From Enterococcus lemanii (GTDB lineage: Bacteria; Bacillota; Bacilli; Lactobacillales; Enterococcaceae): 64,000 bases of DNA. The notes below the pieces were generated by a model. That model did no database searches. It had not been told where the DNA came from and saw nothing but the letters and a program-made list of their open reading frames with translations. Each line of letters begins with the position of its first letter. Within the stretch, counting starts at the first letter, position 1. Made by a program: the position numbers and the translations under genes. The DNA is taken from the NCBI RefSeq assembly GCF_016909125.1, contig NZ_JAFBFD010000007.1:1-64000 (forward strand), read 5' to 3'. Shown here piece by piece: positions 57,386 through 64,000 of the stretch.

Positions 57386-58210
57386 TTATTCTTTGCTTCG
57401 ACGATAAAGAATCAGACTTTGTCGTAAAAGGCTTGCTCCTAAAAAAAGCAAGATGAAAATTAAGGTAATCGTTGCCCCAGGTGGCGTGTCTAAGTAATAA
57501 GAAGTTGTTAAGCCACTGAGCATCCCAACTAAACCAATCGCTATACTAATTAAAATAACTAGATTAAAACTTTTGCCTAGTCGCATACTAATTGCAGCTG
57601 GTAAAACCATAATAGCTGAAATTAAAAGCGCACCCGCAATCGGAATCATTACCGCAATGGCAACACCGGTTAAAATATTGAAAACAATCGACATCGCACG
57701 AACTGGTAACCCGTCAACATGTGCCGTGTCTTCATCAAACGTTAAGACGTACATTGGTTTTTTAAATAATAATAAGGCCACTAAAGAAAGAATAAACAAG
57801 AAACCAAGTAGCATTACTTGCGCATCGGTAATCGTAATAATCGAACCAAATAAATACGACTGCATACTCACCATTGAAGACCCCTCACTTAACTTCATCA
57901 ACACTAAAGCTAATGCTAGGCCACCTGACATTAAAATCGCTATGGAAATTTCAGAATACGTCTTATAGACATTACGTAAATATTCCAAAATTACAGCTGC
58001 GATGACAACAGTGATAATCGTCGTCAAGGTTGGATTGAGTTGAAGGAAAAACCCAAGTGCAACCCCAGCCAAAGAGACGTGTGATAGTGTATCTGCCATG
58101 AGTGACTGGCGACGAATAACTAAAAAGACGCCTAAAGTTGGAGCAATTCCTGCAATAAAAATGGCCGCAATAAAAGCCTTTCTCATGAATTCATATGAAA
58201 GCAACGCCAC
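57386..58210 (-). CDS. adcB: zinc ABC transporter permease
   Basis: This 274-residue membrane protein of the ZnuB/AdcB (ABC-3) family has about eight hydrophobic helices and the characteristic [18 protein letters not shown] segment near residues 33-50. It starts at a GTG with AAAGGAGG 7 nt upstream and overlaps adcC by 28 bp, so translation is coupled. It is the last gene of the Zur-boxed operon. Zinc specificity rests on the AdcA His-rich loop and the operator. Confidence 0.92.
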   Translation of the reverse strand: MALLSYEFMRKAFIAAIFIAGIAPTLGVFLVIRRQSLMADTLSHVSLAGVALGFFLQLNPTLTTIITVVIAAVILEYLRNVYKTYSEISIAILMSGGLALALVLMKLSEGSSMVSMQSYLFGSIITITDAQVMLLGFLFILSLVALLLFKKPMYVLTFDEDTAHVDGLPVRAMSIVFNILTGVAIAVMIPIAGALLISAIMVLPAAISMRLGKSFNLVILISIAIGLVGMLSGLTTSYYLDTPPGATITLIFILLFLGASLLRQSLILYRRSKE

Positions 58211-58863
58211 TGAGTATCCTCCTTTCGAACTAAACGAATTTGTCGATCCGCAAATTTTTTAATTTCTTCATGATCATGTGTAATCATTAAAATCGCTTTT
58301 TGGTGTTGATGTGCGCTATGACGAAGCAAACGATAAAACTCATTCCTTGATTGCTCATCCATTCCTGTCGTTGGCTCATCTAAAATAAATAAATCCGGAT
58401 CTGTCGCAAAAATCCGCGCCAAACTAATGCGTTGTTTTTGCCCGCCAGATAATTCACCAATTCGTTTGTGGCGCATTTCCCACATTCCAACAGCTTCCAG
58501 TGCTTTTTGGACATGTTCGTGATCACGTTTAGTAAGTTTTTTAAACCAACGATCACGGGGAAATCGCCCCGAGCGAACCAATTCTAATACCGTGCTTGGA
58601 AAGCCCGCATTAAAAGACGCAATTTGTTGCGGGATATAGCCTATGCTTAATTTTTCACCCTTGGCGTTTGTTTGGGCGATAGAAATCGTGCCTTTTGCTG
58701 GTTTTAATAACCCTAAGGTCGCTTTCACCAATGTTGATTTGGCTGCTCCGTTTTCTCCTGTTAAAATGACAAACTCGCCTTCTTCAACAAAATAGTTGAC
58801 GTCCATTAACACGGGTTCATCTTCATAATAAAACGTCAAATCTTTGACATCAATGTAACGCAT
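58183..58863 (-). CDS. adcC: zinc ABC transporter ATPase
   Basis: This 226-residue ATPase energises the zinc importer. The Walker A reads GENGAAKST, with Ala in the position of the usual Gly, a variant I recall as common in AdcC proteins. The signature LSGGQKQRI and Walker B LFILDEP are normal. A strong AGGAGG precedes the ATG. It lies 10 bp after adcA and overlaps adcB. Confidence 0.93.
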   Translation of the reverse strand: MRYIDVKDLTFYYEDEPVLMDVNYFVEEGEFVILTGENGAAKSTLVKATLGLLKPAKGTISIAQTNAKGEKLSIGYIPQQIASFNAGFPSTVLELVRSGRFPRDRWFKKLTKRDHEHVQKALEAVGMWEMRHKRIGELSGGQKQRISLARIFATDPDLFILDEPTTGMDEQSRNEFYRLLRHSAHQHQKAILMITHDHEEIKKFADRQIRLVRKEDTQWRCFHMNS

Positions 58864-58873
58864 GTAAAGCCTC

Positions 58874-59827
58874 CTAGCGAATACTTATTTGTAGTGCTTC
58901 TAAATTTTGGCGCATCATCGAAAGATAATTGTCGCCGGCTGCTTTTTGTTCTTTGGTCAAACTTTCAATTGGCGATAAAACAGCTAATTCGACGCCTGTT
59001 TCTTTGGCTAACGTTTGGGCGACTTTTGAAGAAGCATTGTCTTCAAAGTAAATCGCAGGAATTTGATGGTCTTGAACAAAATGTTTTAACTCAGCTAGTC
59101 GACTTGGAGAAGGTTCTTCTTCTGATGAGAGCCCGGCAATTGATTCTTGGGTTAAATCATAGCGTTTTGCTAAATAACTAAAAGCCGCATGTTGTGTGAC
59201 AAATGTGCGATTTTCAGCTCCTGTAAAAGTATTTTTAAATTCACTGTCAAGTTGATCAAGTTCGGTTAGATAGTTTTGCGCTTGTTGATAAAAATACTCC
59301 TTTTGCTCAGGGAATTGCTCCGCTAAAGCATCACGAATCGTTTCAACTTGAATTTGGGCTAAAACAGGATCTAGCCAGACGTGAGGATCGGCATGGTGTT
59401 GATGATTGTCGGTTGCATCGTGATCGTGGTCATGGTCTTCGTGGGCTTCTTCTTCACCCATCGGCATCAATTCAATACCACGAGCAGCTTCAATCACTTG
59501 TGTTTGACTTTTTTCAAAATTGCTGGCAATATTAGCCATCCATGTTTCGAATTCAGAACTATTATAAACAATCGCATCTGCTTCTGACATTTTTGCAACG
59601 GCTTTGGCACTAGGCTCATAATCATGTGCTTCCGTCCCCGCTGGAATTAACAATTCAACTTCACCGGCCTCACCAACGACGGCTTTCGTAAATTCATACA
59701 TTGGGTAAAAAGTCGCTACAACATGAATTTTACCATCATTTGCTTGCTTTTTACTTTCTGACGCACCGCAAGCTCCTAAAACTAGACTTATTAAAAACAA
59801 TGAACCCATTAATAATCTTTTTTTCAT
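58874..59827 (-). CDS. adcA: zinc-binding lipoprotein of ABC importer
   Basis: This 317-residue cluster-9 metal-binding lipoprotein has a lipobox (LVLGAC) and the fold's conserved metal ligands. The His/Asp-rich loop near residues 123-143 ([17 protein letters not shown]) marks it as a zinc, rather than manganese, protein. It lacks the extra C-terminal ZinT domain found in some streptococcal AdcA. It heads adcA-adcC-adcB, and a perfect Zur box lies 27 bp upstream. Confidence 0.93.
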   Translation of the reverse strand: MKKRLLMGSLFLISLVLGACGASESKKQANDGKIHVVATFYPMYEFTKAVVGEAGEVELLIPAGTEAHDYEPSAKAVAKMSEADAIVYNSSEFETWMANIASNFEKSQTQVIEAARGIELMPMGEEEAHEDHDHDHDATDNHQHHADPHVWLDPVLAQIQVETIRDALAEQFPEQKEYFYQQAQNYLTELDQLDSEFKNTFTGAENRTFVTQHAAFSYLAKRYDLTQESIAGLSSEEEPSPSRLAELKHFVQDHQIPAIYFEDNASSKVAQTLAKETGVELAVLSPIESLTKEQKAAGDNYLSMMRQNLEALQISIR

Positions 59828-59853
59828 AATCTTCCTCTTTCTTAAACTTTTTA

Positions 59854-59876
59854 TAAATCGTAATCATTACGATTTA
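59854..59876. promoter_or_regulatory. Zur box
   Basis: TAAATCGTAAT and its exact complement flank a single central base, a perfect 23-bp palindrome. It matches the Bacillus-type Zur operator. It lies a few bases downstream of the predicted adcA start point, so zinc-loaded Zur would block transcription. Confidence 0.9.
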
Positions 59877-59889
59877 ACTCTCGGAAGAT

Positions 59890-59918
59890 AATTTACCAAA
59901 AATTTAAACTTACGTCAA
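59890..59918 (-). promoter_or_regulatory. adcA promoter
   Basis: On the minus strand, TTGACG and TAAATT are separated by 17 bp. The Zur box begins about 14 bp after the -10. Confidence 0.65.
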
Positions 59919-59933
59919 GAAAAAAAGAAGAAG

Positions 59934-59978
59934 ACCCAAAAAAATAGACTGAGTCGGCCTTTCAGCTATTTTTTGGGT
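59934..59978 (-). terminator. terminator after ispE
   Basis: ACCCAAAAAATAG pairs with CTATTTTTTTGGGT, with a small inner CTGA/TCAG stem. The tail on the minus strand is pyrimidine rich. It lies between ispE and the adcA promoter. Confidence 0.75.
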
Positions 59979-60015
59979 ACTTTTTAAGCAATCACTTCAC
60001 TCGTTGTTGGTACAA

Positions 60016-60870
60016 TCATTTTAACGTCCGGACAAGATAGACTTCATCACAAAAACCTTTTAAGGCATTATAAATTCTTTGCGCTCGCGAATGTTGCCGA
60101 CATAAAGCAAAGACGGTCGGACCACTCCCACTCATCAGCGCAATATCGGCACCATACTTTAACATCCGATCTTTAATTTGTTGCACCACTGGGTAGCGCG
60201 GAATGGTAATGCCTTCCAAACTATTCCCCATTTGACTTAACATTTCGGCATAGTCTTGTGCTAAAATCGCTTGAGAGAGCGCATGCATATCTGGATGCGC
60301 TAACGTATCTAACTTGACTTGTTGAAATATTTTACGTGTTGAGACACTAATTCTAGGCTTGACTAAAACAACCCAACATTGTGGCATCGGGACCAACGGT
60401 TTGACGATTTCCCCTTTTCCACCAACAAAAGCAGTCGTTCCATGTAGACAATAGGGAACATCGGTACCAATTTCAACGCCGATTTCGATTAATTCTTCTA
60501 AAGAGAGTCCTAAATTCCATAAACGATTCATTCCGCGCAAGGCCGCTGCGCAATCGGTACTCCCACCACCTAAACCAGCAGCAACCGGAATTTTTTTTTC
60601 AATCGAAATTTTAATACCCTTCGTAATGCCGTAGCGTTCTTTGACCATTGAGGCTGCTTGGTAAACATTATTGCGTTTATCTACTGGTAAAAAAGCTTTA
60701 TTGGTTTCAATTAAAATTTGGTTGGTTGGAATTTCTTCTAAAACTAAACGATCGGCTAAATCCACGCTAGACATCACCATTTCCAGTTCATGGTAACCAT
60801 CTGTTGCACGTTTATACAAAACGTCTAAGCCTAAATTAATTTTAGCTGGGGCTTTTTCTATTATCTCCAT
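60016..60870 (-). CDS. ispE: 4-diphosphocytidyl-2-C-methylerythritol kinase
   Basis: This 284-residue GHMP kinase catalyses the ATP-dependent step of the MEP isoprenoid pathway. It shows the N-terminal KAPAKINLGLDV, the GHMP P-loop PVAAGLGGGSTDCAAALRG (near 94-112) and the C-terminal MSGSGPTVFAL. ATG 60870 has AGGTG 6 nt upstream; earlier codons at 60876 and 60879 overlap that site. Many enterococci use the mevalonate pathway yet keep an IspE-like gene at this place, so its role may differ; this is family knowledge, not visible here. Confidence 0.9.
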   Translation of the reverse strand: MEIIEKAPAKINLGLDVLYKRATDGYHELEMVMSSVDLADRLVLEEIPTNQILIETNKAFLPVDKRNNVYQAASMVKERYGITKGIKISIEKKIPVAAGLGGGSTDCAAALRGMNRLWNLGLSLEELIEIGVEIGTDVPYCLHGTTAFVGGKGEIVKPLVPMPQCWVVLVKPRISVSTRKIFQQVKLDTLAHPDMHALSQAILAQDYAEMLSQMGNSLEGITIPRYPVVQQIKDRMLKYGADIALMSGSGPTVFALCRQHSRAQRIYNALKGFCDEVYLVRTLK

Positions 60871-60985
60871 TCTCATCACCTACTTACTACTTAAAATCTT
60901 TTTATTTATTCTATCATAGCAAGAAATGACTGTATAGTTTGTTGCAAATGATTTCTTTTGACAAAACCGCTGTTGCGGGCGAATA

Positions 60986-61029
60986 ACACCCCACTGCTCG
61001 CTTTCTTTCATTAAAGAGCAGTGGGGTGT
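60986..61029 (-). terminator. hairpin downstream of treP
   Basis: A perfect 14-bp stem ACACCCCACTGCTC and its complement has a 16-nt loop. There is no clear T-run on the minus strand, so it may be a weak terminator or a 3'-end stabiliser. Confidence 0.5.
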
Positions 61030-61036
61030 GAAGTCA

Positions 61037-62983
61037 TTATTGAACGATATATTCTCCTAAAGCTTGGCTAGCCGTAACTGAGCCCGTTGTAGCTAAATCA
61101 AGGTGGACCATTTTTTCAGTATTAGTCATGACAACGATAATATCTGTCGCTTTACCTGCTGCTTTTACACCGTCTAAATCCATTTCTGCTAACAGTGTTT
61201 GCGGTGTTACTTGTTCCCCTTCTTTGACTAAAATCTGAAACGGTTTTCCTTTCAACTCAACCGTATCAAGCCCCATATGAATTAGAATCTCAGCACCCGC
61301 TTTGGTTAACAATCCAAGCGCATGTTTGGTTGCAAAAATGCTTGTCACCGTTCCTTCAACTGGCGCGTACACTTTTTTACTTTCTGGGACTAATGCATAA
61401 CCATCACCCATCATTTTTTGTGAAAATACTGGATCCGCCACTTCTTCTAAAGGAATCACTTGACCATCACCAACCGCATAAAGTGGTTCTATTTTCGTTT
61501 CAGCGGATGTTTTTGTTGAAGTTCCTCCTACTTGGGTTAGCGTTTTGTCTGATGCTACTGCTTGATTTTTATTGAAAATACCTTGTTTCTCAAAAAGAAT
61601 AGTTAAGAAAAAAGGAACGACAATTGCAATGGCCATGGCTGCAGCAAACGCAAGCCAGCCGCCACCTTCTTTTCCGTTAATCGCTAAAATTCCTGGCAAA
61701 CCGCCCACACCGATTGCATTGGCCCGTACGCCCATAATATTACTAAACATCCCAGCAAAACCTGAACCAATCATCGCAGCAACAAAGGGATATACGTATT
61801 TTAAGTTAATCCCAAACATTGCTGGCTCTGTTACACCAAGGTACGCAGAGATTGTTGAGGGAATCGAAACTTGTTCTTCTTTTTTATTGCCACGATGCAA
61901 AAAGATAATGGCTAATACCGCTGAACCTTGAGCGATATTAGACAAAGCGATCATTGGCCATAAGTTGGTTGTCGTGTATGTTGCTATTAACTGCATATCA
62001 ATCGCATTACTCATATGATGCAAACCTGTAATGACTAACGGCGAATAAAGCATGCCAAAAATAAAACTAAATAACCAACTAAAGGAAGACGTTAAACCAG
62101 CATTGACCACTTGAGAAATTAAATCCCCTAACCACCAACCGATTGGTCCTAAAACAGCATGGGCCGCAATAATCGTTGGTAGTAAAGCAAAAAGGGGGAC
62201 AAAAATCATCGACACGGCTTCCGGAATCCGCTTTCTAAAGAAGATTTCTAAATACGCTAACATAAATCCAGCTAACATTGCTGGAAGAACTTGAGCTTGA
62301 TAGCCAATTTTATCCATTTGGAAAAAGCCAAAATCCCAAAACGGAATATCCGCAGCTGCTGTTCCTGGTACCGCATAAGCATTCAATAATTGCGGTGAAA
62401 CTAAGGTAATCCCTAAAATAATTCCTAAAATTTGTGTTGTTCCCATTTTACGCGTAATGCTCCAAGTAATACCAACGGGTAAGAAATGAAAAATCGCTTC
62501 ACCTGGTAACCATAAGAAATCATTTACACCATTCCAAAAAACCGAGCGCGAAATAATCGTTGCGCCATTAAAGTCAATTTCTCCTAAAACATTTCGAAAA
62601 CCTAAAATTAACCCACCAACAATAATTGCTGGAATAATTGGTGTAAATATTTCAGCTAAAACAGCCAGCGCCCTTTGTAATGGGTTTTGATTTTGCTTAG
62701 CTAATACTTTCCCTTGTTCTTTTGAAACGCCTTCAATTCCTGAATAAGCTGTAAATTCGTTATAAAAAGTACTGACGTCATTGCCAATAATGACTTGAAA
62801 TTGACCTGCATTCGTAAACATCCCTTTGACACTCGTTAAATCATCAATGGCCTTTTCATTTGCCAAACTAGGATCATTTAAAACAAAACGCATACGAGTG
62901 GCACAATGCGTTACTGCCGCGATATTTTCTTTTCCCCCTACGTATTCTAGTAATCTAACAACATCTTCATGATACTTGCTCAT
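61037..62983 (-). CDS. treP: trehalose-type PTS EIIBCA
   Basis: This 648-residue PTS permease takes up trehalose as trehalose 6-phosphate. The domain order is EIIB (about 1-85, phospho-Cys in THCATRMRF), EIIC (about 105-455, some ten membrane helices) and EIIA of the glucose type (about 500-648, phospho-His in LIHMGLDTVEL). The ATG at 62983 has AAAGGAGGAG upstream; a longer open frame is not supported. TreR-type operators and the divergent GH65 gene point to trehalose. Related sucrose or beta-glucoside permeases are possible but less likely. Confidence 0.85.
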   Translation of the reverse strand: MSKYHEDVVRLLEYVGGKENIAAVTHCATRMRFVLNDPSLANEKAIDDLTSVKGMFTNAGQFQVIIGNDVSTFYNEFTAYSGIEGVSKEQGKVLAKQNQNPLQRALAVLAEIFTPIIPAIIVGGLILGFRNVLGEIDFNGATIISRSVFWNGVNDFLWLPGEAIFHFLPVGITWSITRKMGTTQILGIILGITLVSPQLLNAYAVPGTAAADIPFWDFGFFQMDKIGYQAQVLPAMLAGFMLAYLEIFFRKRIPEAVSMIFVPLFALLPTIIAAHAVLGPIGWWLGDLISQVVNAGLTSSFSWLFSFIFGMLYSPLVITGLHHMSNAIDMQLIATYTTTNLWPMIALSNIAQGSAVLAIIFLHRGNKKEEQVSIPSTISAYLGVTEPAMFGINLKYVYPFVAAMIGSGFAGMFSNIMGVRANAIGVGGLPGILAINGKEGGGWLAFAAAMAIAIVVPFFLTILFEKQGIFNKNQAVASDKTLTQVGGTSTKTSAETKIEPLYAVGDGQVIPLEEVADPVFSQKMMGDGYALVPESKKVYAPVEGTVTSIFATKHALGLLTKAGAEILIHMGLDTVELKGKPFQILVKEGEQVTPQTLLAEMDLDGVKAAGKATDIIVVMTNTEKMVHLDLATTGSVTASQALGEYIVQ

Positions 62984-63002
62984 AATCGCTCCTCCTTTTA
63001 AT

Positions 63003-63014
63003 TTGTATATACAT
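63003..63014. promoter_or_regulatory. TreR-type operator 1
   Basis: TTGTATATACAT resembles the GntR-family TreR box (TTGTATATACAA). It lies about 12 bp downstream of the treP start point, where a bound repressor blocks transcription. Confidence 0.65.
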
Positions 63015-63032
63015 GTTAACTTTGGCAAATCC

Positions 63033-63061
63033 ATCTTAACTGTTAGATAATCAAAATGCAA
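63033..63061 (-). promoter_or_regulatory. treP promoter
   Basis: On the minus strand, TTGCAT and TAAGAT are separated by exactly 17 bp. The -35 overlaps the CRE candidate at 63056-63070. Confidence 0.65.
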
Positions 63062-63070
63062 GCGTTTTAA
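63056..63070. promoter_or_regulatory. CRE candidate in tre intergenic region
   Basis: ATGCAAGCGTTTTAA matches the CcpA consensus WTGNAANCGNWNNCW with one mismatch. It overlaps the treP -35, suggesting glucose repression of treP and perhaps of the divergent gene. Confidence 0.6.
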
Positions 63071-63096
63071 ATTATTTTTTTAATTAATTTTAAGGC

Positions 63097-63125
63097 TTGT
63101 AATTGTTTTCAATTTCCATTATACT
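63097..63125 (+). promoter_or_regulatory. promoter of GH65 phosphorylase gene
   Basis: TTGTAA and TATACT are separated by 17 bp, 35 bp ahead of the ATG. Confidence 0.65.
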
Positions 63126-63128
63126 CAA

Positions 63129-63142
63129 CATGTATAGACAAG
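63129..63142. promoter_or_regulatory. TreR-type operator 2
   Basis: The complementary strand reads CTTGTCTATACATG, close to the TTGTCTATACA form of the TreR box. It covers the predicted start point of the rightward promoter, so both divergent genes appear controlled by one repressor that is not encoded in the window. Confidence 0.65.
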
Positions 63143-63160
63143 CAGAGAGGGGATTATTTT

Positions 63161-64000
63161 ATGCTTTTGGCACAAATTACTGCGCAAACACAAGGTTGGT
63201 TGGTTGAATTAAGTGATGGTCAACAACAACTTTTCCCTGTCAATCAATTCTCATCTTTAAAAGATTGGTTGCGTGAAAAAAAAGTTGCAGGCGGTAGTCT
63301 TACACAAAAAGACTTACTCGAATTAGAAACAGAAACGATTACTTTAGATCAATACTTAACTGAAAATTTAAACTTACCTTTTGTCATCGGTCCACTCGAA
63401 GACTGGCAAGAAAACATAAAATCACTCCCTTGGAAGCTACACTATGAAGGCTACCAACCAGGTAAAGATGAATATTCCGTTGAATCATTATTAACAGTTG
63501 GGAATGGTTATTTAGGCATCCGAGGAACCACGCCTGAAATGGAAATTTGCTCTGAGAATTATCCAGCAACGTACTTAGCAAGTCTTTACAATACGGTTGC
63601 CTCCCCTGTTGGTGACCAGCAAGTAACCAATGAGGATTTTGTTAATATCCCAAATTTACAAAAGATGTATTTAATCATTGATGGTGAAAAAATTGATTAC
63701 GCCAATAACAAACTCCTTTCATTTTCACGAACGCTGGATTTAAAAACCGGTCTTTTCGAAAGCTCTGCCGTCATTGAAACGAAACAAGGCAAACAAATTA
63801 AAATTGACACAAAACGATTTGCCAGCATGGCTGCGGTGCAACAAGTTCACCTGACTTATCGCTTTACGCCGCTGAATTTTTCAGATGAACTTTTCTTTGT
63901 TTCTGAAGCAGATGCAAGTGTCTATAATTTCAACGTTGCTCGTTACCGCGATTTAACTCGCGAGCATTTGACCGATGTTACTTTACAAGCAGAAGGCGCT
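63161..64000 (+). CDS. trePP: GH65 phosphorylase, probably trehalose 6-phosphate phosphorylase (partial)
   Basis: The frame is open from ATG 63161 to the window end, giving the first 280 residues. AGAGAGGGG precedes the start. After an N-terminal stretch of about 110 residues, the typical GH65 opening SLLTVGNGYLGIRGT appears, followed by the beta-rich N-terminal domain (for example KLLSFSRTLDLKTGLFES). The catalytic domain is outside the window. Beside a trehalose PTS and under TreR-type boxes, the likely substrate is trehalose 6-phosphate, as with lactococcal TrePP. Maltose or kojibiose phosphorylase activity cannot be excluded from this part. Confidence 0.8.
   Translation, partial: MLLAQITAQTQGWLVELSDGQQQLFPVNQFSSLKDWLREKKVAGGSLTQKDLLELETETITLDQYLTENLNLPFVIGPLEDWQENIKSLPWKLHYEGYQPGKDEYSVESLLTVGNGYLGIRGTTPEMEICSENYPATYLASLYNTVASPVGDQQVTNEDFVNIPNLQKMYLIIDGEKIDYANNKLLSFSRTLDLKTGLFESSAVIETKQGKQIKIDTKRFASMAAVQQVHLTYRFTPLNFSDELFFVSEADASVYNFNVARYRDLTREHLTDVTLQAEGA

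Overview
The window looks like a chromosomal segment from a low-GC Gram-positive of the order Lactobacillales, most likely family Enterococcaceae (Enterococcus or a close relative). I infer this from the strongly enterococcal RpoB/RpoC sequences (both opened by TTG codons), a ctsR-clpC pair without mcsAB, the gmk-rpoZ-priA-def-fmt-rsmB-stp-prkC order, an AdcC-type ATPase, ECF S-components (BioY, ThiT) and a class A sortase. The species cannot be fixed by eye. No rRNA, tRNA or CRISPR array was seen.

Layout. 1-6.6 kb: an alpha-galactoside operon (LacI-family regulator, then binding lipoprotein, two permeases and GH36 alpha-galactosidase) with a clear promoter, operator-like repeats and a CRE. 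6.6-7.5 kb: a PhnP-like metallo-hydrolase. 7.7-15.0 kb: rpoB-rpoC. 15.4-16.4 kb: birA, divergent from rpoB. 16.5-23.9 kb: a complete flavin-based extracellular electron transfer (EET) locus arranged as two divergent arms: pplA, fmnB and dmkA leftward, and ndh2, eetA, eetB and dmkB rightward. 24.3-26.5 kb: bioB-bioD-bioY under a perfect BirA operator. 26.7-34.1 kb: gor, a GNAT gene, two U32 tRNA-hydroxylation genes and ctsR-clpC. 34.1-34.8 kb: a gene-free, highly structured interval. 34.9-46.0 kb: a long leftward housekeeping series, srtA, ydbC, yicC, gmk, rpoZ, priA, def, fmt, rsmB, stp and prkC. 46.2-47.8 kb: an unknown gene, a truncated DUF6176 gene and riboswitch-controlled thiT. 48.2-49.7 kb: an insertion sequence inserted just before the RBS of a heterodimeric ABC exporter (49.7-53.3 kb). 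53.4-60.9 kb: prs, glmU, ndk, purR, a Zur-boxed zinc importer (adcACB) and ispE. 61.0-64.0 kb: divergent trehalose PTS and GH65 phosphorylase genes, the latter cut by the window end.

How the parts connect. The EET locus supplies its own demethylmenaquinone enzymes (DmkA, DmkB), dehydrogenase (Ndh2), membrane proteins (EetA, EetB), flavinyl transferase (FmnB) and flavoprotein (PplA), so electrons could pass from NADH to an extracellular acceptor. BirA at 15.4 kb is probably the repressor of the biotin genes at 24.3 kb, whose pathway is incomplete here and seems to depend on an imported precursor. Regulatory DNA is unusually readable: CtsR, Zur, BirA and TreR operators, a TPP riboswitch and CRE candidates all sit where expected. 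The most unusual items are the split EET locus with an unexplained inverted repeat in its divergent promoter region, the structured element at 34.28-34.48 kb, and the IS that separates the ABC exporter from its likely promoter.
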